A stretch of 39,203 bases of DNA from the NCBI GenBank assembly GCA_001771545.1, contig MEUC01000029.1, positions 65,445 to 104,647 of the forward strand. Direction: 5' to 3'. The notes beneath the pieces are model-generated. The model had not been told where the DNA came from. It worked only from the letters and a program-made list of their open reading frames with translations, and searched no databases. Shown here one piece after another: positions 23,738 through 30,883 of this stretch. How positions within the stretch are numbered: the first letter of the stretch is position 1; each line of letters begins with the position of its first letter. The stretch comes from a candidate division WOR-1 bacterium RIFOXYB2_FULL_42_35. Lineage in GTDB: Bacteria > Margulisbacteria > WOR-1 > O2-12-FULL-45-9. Made by a program: the position numbers and the translations under genes.

Positions 23738-24106
23738 CTATTTAAGCAGGGTTTTAATCTTTTCCAACAAAACATCAGGGTCAAAAGGCTTATTAATATA
23801 GGCATCAGCCCCCACTTCTTCCCCAGCCTTACGATCTTCTTCTGAAGCCTTAGCGGTAAACAAAATAATGGGAATACTGGAGTATTTTGAGTCAAATTTA
23901 AGCAAGCGGCAAACATCAAAACCCTCCATAACCGGCAGCATGAGATCTAAAATAATCAGGTCTGGCTTCTCACTGCGTGCTTTGGCTAAGGCTTGACCGC
24001 CATCATAAGCGGCCAAAACCTCATAATTATTAATTTCTAAAAGCATTTTAATCATTTCCACCTGGTCTGGCTCATCATCTACAACCAGGATCCTTTTCTT
24101 ATTCAT
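23738..24106 (-). CDS. Single-domain response regulator
   Basis: This 122-residue CheY-like receiver has acidic D10/D11 (VVDDEPD), phosphoacceptor D54 (ILDLMLP), T84 (FTAK) and K106 (NKPFDP). There is no output domain, so it acts by protein contact or in a relay. The start overlaps the kinase stop by 4 nt (ATGA), so it is the direct partner of that kinase. Its position before pilB-pilC suggests control of pilus activity; that is inference from neighbourhood only. Confidence 0.95.
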   Translation of the reverse strand: MNKKRILVVDDEPDQVEMIKMLLEINNYEVLAAYDGGQALAKARSEKPDLIILDLMLPVMEGFDVCRLLKFDSKYSSIPIILFTAKASEEDRKAGEEVGADAYINKPFDPDVLLEKIKTLLK

Positions 24107-25854
24107 GAAGTTTCTTTCCCATCTAAACAGACGCCTTTAGCTTTAGGGAGACTAAAAGTAAATTTGGTCCCTTTCCCCAATTCTGATTCCACCCAGACTT
24201 TTCCACCATGCATTTCAACCAAGGCTTTGCTAATAGCAAGTCCCAAACCAGTCCCTTTAATCCCCGGACCGGCAACCCGACCAAATTGCTCAAATTTGGA
24301 AAATAATCTGGGGATATCAGCCTTGGAAATGCCTTCTCCAGTATCAGCCACACTAATCTCGATAAACTTACTATTTTCACTCTCAAGGATAGATAACGAA
24401 ATCCTCCCCTTCTCAGGTGTAAATTTAACAGCATTGGCAATTAAGTTCGTCAGAATCTGCTCAAACTTATCAGGATCAGCGTCAACAAACAATTCCCGGG
24501 CAGAAGATTTAACTGGTTGTATACTAATTGACTTTTCATCAGCATTCCCTTGCAACTGTTTTACAATTTCAGACGTTTTAGCTACCACATCAAAGGCCTG
24601 GCACCTTAACTCAATCTTACCGGCCTCAATTTTAGAGATATCAAGCAGATCGTTAATTAGGCGTGTCAGACGATCAATGTGTCTGGCAGAAGTAGAGAGA
24701 ATCTTATTCTGATTGTCATTGATATTGCCATAAGCCCCATTAAGCATCAGCAAAACCCCTTGCTTAATAATTGAAAGCGGGGTGCGCAATTCATGAGAAA
24801 CAGTTGAAACAAACTCTGTTTTCATCCGATCAACTTCTTTTGTCTGAGTCACATCCCTCAACACCGTCACTGCCCCAAGAATTTTACCGTCATTATCTTT
24901 AATCGATTCAATATCAAAGCGAACAATCTTCTTAGTCGGTTCGTTAACGGTAATTTCCTTGGTAATTAAGTCCCCATTACCAGACAAAACTTTTTTTAGC
25001 CAGGCTCGTGCCTTAAGAGGCATGTGTTTAGCTCGACCATCTTGAAAATGATCAAGCACATGATCAATATCAAGCTTTTCCTGATCAGCCATGCCCAGCA
25101 TTTTCTTGGCCGAAGGATTAATAACCACCAGTTCCCCAACTTCATCGGTCAGGATAATTCCTTCAACCATCGCCTCAACCATGCGATCCATCTTGTTTTT
25201 TTCGGCTGCAATCACTTCTTGCAACCGCTGGATAGCCGAAGACATCTGATTGGCAATAGTGTGCAACAAACGCAAATCGTTGCGGGAAAAGGCTTTTTCT
25301 TGCCTCGAACTGATGCTTAACATGCCGATACTCTGATCCTTAACCAAAATCGGCACATTTAAGAAGGAACCCACGTTATTGGCCTCATCAAAAACAGCGT
25401 CATGGCTGATAACTTCAGAAATTTCCAAGTCATCTTCTTTGACCGATTTTGGAATCAAAACATTGATAGCCTGAAAAACAATGCCTTTAATACTCTTCAT
25501 AAATTCAGCAGAAACAGGTTTTAAGCGTTGCACATACATGCGGCCACTGTGCTTAGCTTGGGGTTTGTCGTTTAGGAGCAAAAGGGTGGAAACATCATAG
25601 TCTAAAATCTTGGGTAGAAAACCCATGATCAAACGGTCAATTTTTTCATAATCCATGATATAGCTGATGGCATTGCTAACATCGTAGAGAACTGTCAGCT
25701 CATAGACCCTTTTTTCATCTTCTTTACGCAGGGTTTTGTTTTCCAAGATCAAACTCTTTTTCTCGTTTAAATCTTTGAGGGCAAGGTAAAATAGAATACC
25801 AAAAATGATGACTAAAAGTGCTTGTAAAATAGAATAATAGATAAATGTGTTCAT
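24103..25854 (-). CDS. Membrane-anchored hybrid-sensor histidine kinase (GAF-PAS-HisKA-HATPase)
   Basis: This 583-residue kinase has one N-terminal TM helix ([20 protein letters not shown]), a GAF domain (about 50-212) and a PAS domain (about 222-340: [21 protein letters not shown]). The HisKA phosphorylation site is H354 ([12 protein letters not shown]). The HATPase_c domain has N-box NLIANAVKF (470-478), G1 DTGEGI (504-509) and G2 GTGLGLA (534-540). The GAF domain lacks a clear ligand signature. It phosphorylates the coupled response regulator. The ATG has a weak AAGG Shine-Dalgarno and a TTGCTA-N17-TAGAAT promoter 15 nt upstream, which overlaps the decayed nnrE. Confidence 0.95.
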   Translation of the reverse strand: MNTFIYYSILQALLVIIFGILFYLALKDLNEKKSLILENKTLRKEDEKRVYELTVLYDVSNAISYIMDYEKIDRLIMGFLPKILDYDVSTLLLLNDKPQAKHSGRMYVQRLKPVSAEFMKSIKGIVFQAINVLIPKSVKEDDLEISEVISHDAVFDEANNVGSFLNVPILVKDQSIGMLSISSRQEKAFSRNDLRLLHTIANQMSSAIQRLQEVIAAEKNKMDRMVEAMVEGIILTDEVGELVVINPSAKKMLGMADQEKLDIDHVLDHFQDGRAKHMPLKARAWLKKVLSGNGDLITKEITVNEPTKKIVRFDIESIKDNDGKILGAVTVLRDVTQTKEVDRMKTEFVSTVSHELRTPLSIIKQGVLLMLNGAYGNINDNQNKILSTSARHIDRLTRLINDLLDISKIEAGKIELRCQAFDVVAKTSEIVKQLQGNADEKSISIQPVKSSARELFVDADPDKFEQILTNLIANAVKFTPEKGRISLSILESENSKFIEISVADTGEGISKADIPRLFSKFEQFGRVAGPGIKGTGLGLAISKALVEMHGGKVWVESELGKGTKFTFSLPKAKGVCLDGKETS

Positions 25855-25869
25855 TGTCGCCTTGTGCGT

Positions 25870-25898
25870 ATTCTAGCAAAGCTTTTAGGGGTTAGCAA
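25870..25898 (-). promoter_or_regulatory. Histidine kinase operon promoter
   Basis: TTGCTA (25898-25893), 17 bp, TAGAAT (25875-25870) with a TGC extension. A leader of under 10 nt carries AAGG. Confidence 0.6.
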
Positions 25899-26108
25899 TT
25901 CCAATGTCTCTCACGACAATTTTGCCAGCTGTTTTTTGTCCTTGGCGTTTATAAAAGCCTTGTTTGGCAGCAACAAAAGCAACTGTTTTTGTAGCTTTGA
26001 CTGCCACACTCCGCCCGGCATTTTCCATTAGGATGATTGAGGGGATCCCAAACTTTTTTGGGCCAGCTGGTCAAACTTCTTGGCTTGGGCAACGGAGATT
26101 GTTTTCAT
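25885..26108 (-). pseudogene. nnrE: Decayed NAD(P)H-hydrate epimerase (YjeF N-terminal domain)
   Basis: The reading frame starts at ATG 26108 with MKTISVAQAKKFDQLAQ, the typical YjeF N-terminal start. It loses frame at an A6 run, where one extra A would give QKKFGIPS. In the next frame it continues with IPSIILMENAGRSVAVKA, the conserved LMENAGR motif. It then jumps to TKTVAFVAAKQGFYK and ends with TAGKIVVRDIGIANP, which is the normal end of the domain (VVVDIGIP). About 130 residues of the Rossmann core are missing. The ATG overlaps the solute-binding protein stop by 4 nt, so it was once the second gene of that operon. The remnant is 224 bp. Confidence 0.85.
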
Positions 26109-27304
26109 ACTCTTTGTTTGGCCAACTCGAGTTGATTGTGATAATAATCAAGCGTTTCTTTAACCGGTTTACCACGTATCACGATATCAGCAAAGGCTTC
26201 GTTAATATACTTAACGTAATCATCCCAATAATAGACCTCTTTACAAAAGACCCCGGATTGCATAGCTTTGTTGACTGACTCAAAGTGCGGTTTCATCCAA
26301 GCAGGAACAGTTTCATAAGCATCGGTACGCAGACTCGGCCAACCCAGCTGAGCCGCTAATTTTTCCTGAACGGCTCTGGACTGCAAATATTTAACAAACT
26401 GCAAAGCTAACTCTTGTTTTTTACTCCCTTTGGGAATACCCAACATTTCTCCGCCAATTAAGTGAGCTTCTTGTGATGGCCCGGCAAAACCAGGGTAAGT
26501 AGCAATGTCTTCCTTGGCATATTGTTCAACAATAACTCGCAGACCTGAGGGCCAATTTTGCATTAGATAAGCAGAATCTTGAGCCAGGTATTCGTTGGAG
26601 GTATCAGCGTTAGCATGGATAGAATCGGGCGAGAGATAAGGCCAGAGGCTCTGCAAAAAAGCCAAAGTATTGATACAGCCCTCATCATTAATTGTCAGCG
26701 GATTTCCACCCGCAGAAATAATCCATTCGTAGAGTTGAGTTGCAGTTGGAACCCCACCATTGGCTTTAAAGATAATTTTACCGGCGCCTTCTTTTTGCTT
26801 AAAAATTCTGGCTACCAGGTAAAGTTCGCTCCAATTACGTGGTGGTTCTAACCCGTATTGCTTAAATTTATCGGCATTATAATAGGTGATTTGGACAATA
26901 GGTCGGAAAGGGAGAAAGTATAAGCGAAAGTCAAATTCCCCTGCTTTAACTAAACCAGGAACAACTGTTTCTGGAAGTTCTTTTTTAAAATCGGTCAGAT
27001 CTGCAACCAAGCCCCTGTTGGCTAAATATTCCAGCTGCATATTATCTTGAGCAAAGAGATCGATTTTAACTTTTCTGGATTTAACCTGAGTTTCCAACAC
27101 TCCCGGCAAATCAGCGGCATTAATTTGAATGGCCTCAATTTTGACACCATGAAGTTTTTCAAAAGGAGGAAAGACAACCTCGCGCATTACTTTCCACTCA
27201 GCTTCTCCAAGACCCATGACAATATTTAGTTTTGGTTTGGGTGAACCACAACCGGTGGTAATGAAGAGCAGAAACACTAGCAGTAAAAAACTATACTTGC
27301 GCAT
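26105..27304 (-). CDS. ABC-type solute-binding lipoprotein (sugar/MalE-UgpB type)
   Basis: This 399-residue protein has a lipoprotein signal (MRKYSFLLLVFLLFITTGC, lipobox TTGC). A family-1 solute-binding fold follows: FPPFEKLHGVKIEAIQI, IDLFAQDNMQLEYLANRGLVADLTDF, ITYYNADKFKQYGLEPPRNWSEL and a C-terminal FADIVIRGKPVKETLDYYH. It should bind a carbohydrate or similar solute outside the inner membrane. No ABC permease or ATPase gene is next to it, so it is an orphan. The ATG is 8 nt after a TATAAT box without a Shine-Dalgarno. The downstream partner nnrE is decayed. Confidence 0.9.
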   Translation of the reverse strand: MRKYSFLLLVFLLFITTGCGSPKPKLNIVMGLGEAEWKVMREVVFPPFEKLHGVKIEAIQINAADLPGVLETQVKSRKVKIDLFAQDNMQLEYLANRGLVADLTDFKKELPETVVPGLVKAGEFDFRLYFLPFRPIVQITYYNADKFKQYGLEPPRNWSELYLVARIFKQKEGAGKIIFKANGGVPTATQLYEWIISAGGNPLTINDEGCINTLAFLQSLWPYLSPDSIHANADTSNEYLAQDSAYLMQNWPSGLRVIVEQYAKEDIATYPGFAGPSQEAHLIGGEMLGIPKGSKKQELALQFVKYLQSRAVQEKLAAQLGWPSLRTDAYETVPAWMKPHFESVNKAMQSGVFCKEVYYWDDYVKYINEAFADIVIRGKPVKETLDYYHNQLELAKQRV

Positions 27305-27312
27305 AAGCAGTA

Positions 27313-27318
27313 ATTATA
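27313..27318 (-). promoter_or_regulatory. -10 of the solute-binding protein gene (leaderless type)
   Basis: TATAAT at 27318-27313, 8 nt before the ATG. The -35 region is weak (TTAACC at 15 bp). Confidence 0.55.
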
Positions 27319-27327
27319 TAACAAAAG

Positions 27328-28188
27328 CTACGGGGTTAAAACTCCATTAGAAAAAATGACCGTATAGGCTTTCCCCCTTTTGATTAGGGTAATTTTATCG
27401 TTGGGCGGAATTGCAACTCTCAACCATCTTTGAAAATCTTTTTTATAACGAGAATTAAGCGCATACCTCATCATTTCAGGAGACAATAAATCAAGCTCAA
27501 CATATTTTTTCCCAGGAAACATACCAGCAAAACTAACCCCCTTGCGAGCATTGTAAATATCATTGCGAGAAGTTCCACTAAAAGAAACGACCTTAAATCC
27601 TTGCTTAAGCAACGCAACCGCTTTTTCTCCTGCTCGTTCAGTCGTTTTCATAGCTAACAATTCTAACAACCCTGGCTCAGTATTAGTAAGTACCTTAGGA
27701 ACAGCTTTCACTTCTTGATCATTTCTCCATGGACCGCCCCCATAAAGTTTTACAACCACTCCCCCCTTCCTCCATCGTCTTACTTCTTGCGACAAAATCC
27801 GTAAACCAGGAATATTCATGTGTTCTTGGGGATAATATTGTTCGTCACCCAACTCTTGTCCAGTTACTAAATAGGACTCAATTGCTTTGTCCGCTTTTCG
27901 ATCTCCATATAGTCCTTCAATCAAATAGTGATTGAAACCATTAATCCACGCTATCCGCAAAGCCCTTTTAGCAAATAATGTTAATGTTGTTTGTTGCTTA
28001 CTTTCTATCTGCTGATTCCTCTTGGGATGAATCTCTCCAAGAGCAAGATGGTCAGGTTTTTCATCATGAATAATTTTTACCAAGGCATCTTCAAAAGAAT
28101 TGCAACGAAAATACTGTTCTCCAGATACTTTCGTTTGAGCTTGAATAGCAGCAGAATTATTAGGTTGAACTAACTCACAGCCAGACAT
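27328..28188 (-). CDS. Uncharacterised protein, possibly ChaN/Tiki-like (GExH) superfamily
   Basis: This 286-residue protein has no clear signal peptide. Visible motifs are LALGEIHPKRNQQ (about 48-60), HYLIEGLYGDR and RAGEKAVALLKQGFKVVSFSGTSRNDIY. A GExH near the N-terminus, a mid E motif and a late R..M/A...L....V...GxxH segment are the pattern of the ChaN/EreA/Tiki hydrolase-like superfamily. Here, however, the last His position reads Arg, so I only suggest that link. The start has a strong GGAGGG Shine-Dalgarno, which lies in a hairpin. The gene stands alone between the solute-binding protein gene and a terminator. Confidence 0.5.
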   Translation of the reverse strand: MSGCELVQPNNSAAIQAQTKVSGEQYFRCNSFEDALVKIIHDEKPDHLALGEIHPKRNQQIESKQQTTLTLFAKRALRIAWINGFNHYLIEGLYGDRKADKAIESYLVTGQELGDEQYYPQEHMNIPGLRILSQEVRRWRKGGVVVKLYGGGPWRNDQEVKAVPKVLTNTEPGLLELLAMKTTERAGEKAVALLKQGFKVVSFSGTSRNDIYNARKGVSFAGMFPGKKYVELDLLSPEMMRYALNSRYKKDFQRWLRVAIPPNDKITLIKRGKAYTVIFSNGVLTP

Positions 28189-28195
28189 AGATAAC

Positions 28196-28224
28196 CCTCC
28201 GGTGTTCTACTTCTACTTCGGAGG
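28196..28224 (-). promoter_or_regulatory. Leader hairpin covering a Shine-Dalgarno
   Basis: CCTCCG (28224-28219, read on the minus strand) and CGGAGG (28201-28196) are perfect complements with a 17-nt loop. The right arm is the Shine-Dalgarno of the gene starting at 28188. The pairing would hide the ribosome site; opening it would turn translation on. Confidence 0.6.
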
Positions 28225-28263
28225 TTTATCAGATAAATTTCACTCTTTCTAGCATTTTTCTCA

Positions 28264-28300
28264 AAGAAAAAGGGACATTCAGTTGCCTGAATGTCCTTTA
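28264..28300 (-). terminator. Rho-independent terminator of the 28319-29539 gene
   Basis: On the minus strand, GGACATTCAG (28296-28287), a GCAA tetraloop and CTGAATGTCC (28282-28273) form a perfect 10-bp stem, followed by CTTTTTCTTT. It lies about 20 bp after the gene's stop. It is the only textbook intrinsic terminator seen in the window. Confidence 0.92.
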
Positions 28301-28318
28301 ATTTATCTTAAGAAGAAC

Positions 28319-29539
28319 TTATTTTGAAGGTGGTGTTGCTACCTTACTATGATCGCTGCCATCATTCCCCTTAGCTTGCGCTAAGCGTACTTTAAAATTA
28401 CTAGAAACGTTTCCGTCTTTCAATTCAATATAAAGATCTGCCAAAGCAGGATTACTTATCATTCCATCAAGAGCTTTTGAATCATCAGTAGGAGCAGCAA
28501 CTTTAGCAAAAGCTACAACTTGACCAACATACTTTTTAATCTGAGCCACTTTATTGGTAGCTTCCCCAGTATTGGTTCCGGCTAAAGCCCTTATCTCCTT
28601 TTCAATCCTTGTTGCAAGAGCGCTCATCCCTCTGGCTCTTATTTTAGCAAGCAGATTAGATAACCCTTTAGTTCCGGTCAATTGCTTCCCAACCTCAGCC
28701 AAAGCAACTATATCATTGTCTCCATTCACCAAATCGGCGATCCCCCCTGTCCTATCTAGATCAAGAATACCCTCGAAATCAGAGACCTTTGTAGCGATAG
28801 CCTTGCCAACAAGCTGGGCTAAAGGGTCTTTTTCTGCTGTCAAAGAACTTGCTAAGGCTTTATATTGTGCAACCTTTTGCTGAGCTTTATCCGCTGCTTT
28901 TTGTTCTGAAACAGCCTGGGCACTGCTTAGTTGCTGCGCTGTTCTCTCAAGCCCCTGTTTGAGATATCTTAAATATGATTTATCTCCAACATTTTGAGCA
29001 ACTGTTTTTAAAACATCTGCCTTAGTTGAAGCGTATGTTTCAGCATAACTTCCACTTAATCCCTTACCAACCTTCTCTGTAAAGCTATCAAAGCTTTTTT
29101 TTGCTTTTTCATTAACTGCTACTATTACTTTAGCCGTAGGTCTGTTAACTGTGAGGGCTTGCAAACCTTGGTTAGTATAAGGTCCTAAGATATCTGCTAA
29201 CTTAACTTTACCATCAGCACCTTTATGTTTGAGTCCATTTGCAAAGAGAGGCACAAAGGCAGCAAAGGTCGGAAATTTTGTTCTTTTTGCTATAGGAGTC
29301 CCTCTGTCAAACTCCTCCGAAACAAACCCATCTCGCTGAGGCTTAAAGGCCCCCATTTCGTATGCGTCACGAAGTGTAGCATAAGCCTTTCTAGCCATTT
29401 GATTAACATTGCCAGAATTACATTCAGAAAGATCTAAGGAGATATTTTCTCCATCATCTATCAAGGGAAGATAGCTTGTCTTTTTATTAGCACTTGAATT
29501 GGAAACTAAGGGACCCTGACCTTGAATATTTTCTACCAT
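28319..29539 (-). CDS. Uncharacterised 406-residue Ala/Lys-rich protein
   Basis: I do not recognise this protein. It has no signal peptide and no TM helix. It is rich in Ala, Lys, Leu and Gly and largely helical in appearance, with a likely coiled-coil stretch at about 205-250 (TAQQLSSAQAVSEQKAADKA). There is one cysteine (near residue 40). The N-terminal 45 residues are polar and low-complexity, and the C-terminus ends in a polar GNDGSDHSKVATPPSK tail. It has its own strong AAAGGAGG Shine-Dalgarno and a dedicated intrinsic terminator, so it is a stand-alone, possibly well-expressed unit. Composition suggests a cytoplasmic structural or secreted-effector-like protein, but this is guesswork. 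Confidence 0.75.
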   Translation of the reverse strand: MVENIQGQGPLVSNSSANKKTSYLPLIDDGENISLDLSECNSGNVNQMARKAYATLRDAYEMGAFKPQRDGFVSEEFDRGTPIAKRTKFPTFAAFVPLFANGLKHKGADGKVKLADILGPYTNQGLQALTVNRPTAKVIVAVNEKAKKSFDSFTEKVGKGLSGSYAETYASTKADVLKTVAQNVGDKSYLRYLKQGLERTAQQLSSAQAVSEQKAADKAQQKVAQYKALASSLTAEKDPLAQLVGKAIATKVSDFEGILDLDRTGGIADLVNGDNDIVALAEVGKQLTGTKGLSNLLAKIRARGMSALATRIEKEIRALAGTNTGEATNKVAQIKKYVGQVVAFAKVAAPTDDSKALDGMISNPALADLYIELKDGNVSSNFKVRLAQAKGNDGSDHSKVATPPSK

Positions 29540-29561
29540 CTTTTGTTCCTCCTTTAAGGAA

Positions 29562-29567
29562 TCTATA
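29562..29567 (-). promoter_or_regulatory. Possible -10 of the 28319-29539 gene
   Basis: Minus-strand TGTTATAGA (TATAGA at 29567-29562), followed by AAAGGAGG (29555-29548) and the ATG at 29539. No clear -35. Confidence 0.35.
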
Positions 29568-29635
29568 ACAGTTGACCCGCTACATATCTATTATCGTAAC
29601 AATTAGGCCAAAACTTGCACGGAAACCAAGATTCT

Positions 29636-29732
29636 CCAGACAGCCTGACCTCCTGACTGCCAGACTTCCTGACGAAATCCCTAAAAGTCTGGTGGTCTTG
29701 CAGTCCAGCAGTCCGGCAGTCCGGCAGTCTTT
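29636..29732. repeat. Octamer-repeat hairpin element
   Basis: Five left 8-bp units (CCAGACAG, CCTGACCT, CCTGACTG, CCAGACTT, CCTGACGA; 29636-29675) face six right units (AAGTCTGG, TGGTCTTG, CAGTCCAG, CAGTCCGG, CAGTCCGG, CAGTCTTT; 29685-29732). The arms are complementary: GACTGCCAGACTT against AAGTCTGGTGGTC matches at 11 of 13. It fills the space between two divergent genes. Confidence 0.85.
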
Positions 29733-29757
29733 TATTTTGCGTACCTTGATTACTATA

Positions 29758-29770
29758 TATAATGTATAAT
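29758..29770 (+). promoter_or_regulatory. -10 region of the RF-1-like gene (leaderless type)
   Basis: Two overlapping-phase TATAAT boxes (29758-29763 and 29765-29770); the second is 6 nt before the ATG at 29777. No Shine-Dalgarno. Confidence 0.5.
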
Positions 29771-29776
29771 ACACAC

Positions 29777-30184
29777 ATGATTACCCCACAAAAAGAACAA
29801 ACCCTGGAAATTCGCTTAAAGTCGTTAAAAATCAATAAAAACGAGGTCGTTGAGAAGTTTATCCGCTCTGGCGGCCACGGGGGACAAAATGTCAACAAAG
29901 TCTCAACGTGTGTCTATCTCAAACACCTCCCCTCCGGAATTGAAGTTAAAATGTCACGCGAGCGCTCCAGAGCTATAAATCGCTTCCTGGCCTGGCGTTT
30001 GCTAGCTGATAAAATTGAAGAGAGGCTTCTTGGTCTTAGAAGCAAGAAACAACAGGAAATTGAAAAGAAGCGGAGGCAGAAGAGGAAGCGTTCCAAACGG
30101 GCTAAAGAGAAAATGCTTGGGCAGAAGAAGAAACAGTCGGGCAAGAAAAGGTCGAGGAAGATTCAAGCCGAGGACCTATTCTAA
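29777..30184 (+). CDS. Stand-alone RF-1 domain protein (ArfB-like peptidyl-tRNA hydrolase / ribosome rescue factor)
   Basis: This 135-residue protein consists of the class-I release-factor catalytic domain. The GGQ motif is in IRSGGHGGQNVNKVSTCVYL (about residues 30-49), and a long Lys/Arg-rich C-terminal tail follows (about 85-130). It has no codon-recognition domain. ArfB/ICT1-type proteins use such a tail to enter the empty mRNA channel of stalled ribosomes and hydrolyse peptidyl-tRNA. The alternative is the RFH/C12orf65 type. The ATG at 29777 is chosen over 29762, which lies within the -10 region. It is convergent with coaE, sharing the tetramer CTAA at the stops. Confidence 0.88.
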   Translation: MITPQKEQTLEIRLKSLKINKNEVVEKFIRSGGHGGQNVNKVSTCVYLKHLPSGIEVKMSRERSRAINRFLAWRLLADKIEERLLGLRSKKQQEIEKKRRQKRKRSKRAKEKMLGQKKKQSGKKRSRKIQAEDLF

Positions 30185-30825
30185 AAAGTAGTGCGGTAGT
30201 ACAGTCTTTTCTCTCTAACCCCATAAGTTTTTGCCTTTAACTGCCTTACCGTCCCCTCATTTTTAATCACCACATCTGCTATTTTTAGATAATCTTTGTG
30301 CGGCAGTTGGGCATTGATTCTTTTTAAGGCAACTTGTTTTGACAGCCCTTTTTTCAGCAATCTTTTTAATCTAGTCGCTTTACTGGCCATCACTACACAA
30401 ACTTCGTCAACAACATCAAGAAGGCCAATCTCTTTTAAAACCGCCGCATTAACAACAATCTGTGTTCCGAGTTCCGTGTTCCTTGTTCCTTGTTCCTTAA
30501 GAATCGCACGGATTTTTTCTTTTAAAGCCGGATGAACGATTTTATTGAGCGTTTGAAGTTTGTGCTTATTGCTAAAAACAATTTCTGCTAGTTTGCGCCG
30601 GTTAATTTCTCCACCGCGTTTTAATATTCTGGAGCCAAATTCTTTAACTATGGACCGCCAGACTGTAGATTGCGGAGGATATAAAGAATGGGCTAATTTA
30701 TCTGCATCAATGATGTAAGCGCCCTGTTTAGCTAAAAGCTTAGCCACAACATCCTTGCCTGCCCCTATTGGCCCAGTTAAACCGATTATCTTTGTTTTAG
30801 ACTTAGGACTTAGGACTTCGGACAT
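30181..30825 (-). CDS. coaE: Dephospho-CoA kinase
   Basis: CoaE phosphorylates dephospho-CoA in the last step of CoA synthesis. The 214-residue product has the P-loop GLTGPIGAGKD (about 15-25), the substrate-site DADKLAH, the lid region GGEINRRKLAEIVF and HPALKEKI. It also has a NAAVLKEIGL strand (usually PLLFE.GL) and CVVMASKATRLKRL. The start at 30825 (MSEVLSPKSKTKIIG) follows a TATAAT by 7 nt; a longer frame from 30870 would include that promoter. Both the start region and an internal segment (KEQGTRNTELGTQ, between AILK and IVVNAAVL) are encoded by heptamer repeats. The internal one appears to lengthen a loop. Confidence 0.93.
   Translation of the reverse strand: MSEVLSPKSKTKIIGLTGPIGAGKDVVAKLLAKQGAYIIDADKLAHSLYPPQSTVWRSIVKEFGSRILKRGGEINRRKLAEIVFSNKHKLQTLNKIVHPALKEKIRAILKEQGTRNTELGTQIVVNAAVLKEIGLLDVVDEVCVVMASKATRLKRLLKKGLSKQVALKRINAQLPHKDYLKIADVVIKNEGTVRQLKAKTYGVREKRLYYRTTF
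30464..30498. repeat. Five heptamer units inside coaE
   Basis: GTTCC recurs every 7 bp at 30464, 30471, 30478, 30485 and 30492 (units GTTCCGA, GTTCCGT, GTTCCTT, GTTCCTT, GTTCCTT). They encode a GTRNTELGTQ-type peptide inserted before the conserved VVNAAVL strand. Confidence 0.88.
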
Positions 30826-30834
30826 AGGACTAAT
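30800..30834. repeat. Five heptamer units at the coaE start
   Basis: GACTTAG, GACTTAG, GACTTCG, GACATAG, GACTAAT. The start codon of coaE lies inside the fourth unit and the array reaches the -10 box. Confidence 0.88.
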
Positions 30835-30838
30835 TATA
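30833..30838 (-). promoter_or_regulatory. coaE -10 box (leaderless type)
   Basis: TATAAT at 30838-30833, 7 nt before the coaE ATG. The heptamer array touches it; no convincing -35. Confidence 0.55.
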
Positions 30839-30847
30839 TAACAAAAC

Positions 30848-30876
30848 TTGACAAAGAAGCCAAGCTTCAATAAAAT
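30848..30876 (+). promoter_or_regulatory. Surface-operon promoter (leaderless type)
   Basis: TTGACA (30848-30853), 17 bp, TAAAAT (30871-30876). The ATG at 30884 follows by 7 nt. It is one of the two best-matching promoters in the window. Confidence 0.82.
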
Positions 30877-30883
30877 TCATTTA

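Noticed and set aside
26060..26090. Programmed frameshift rescuing nnrE
   Set aside because: Even with the shift, about 130 residues of the Rossmann core are absent, so the product could not fold.
29563..29898. Minus-strand 111-codon frame and other small frames over the octamer hairpin
   Set aside because: They consist of repeat-encoded low-complexity peptide and overlap the promoter and start of the RF-1-like gene.
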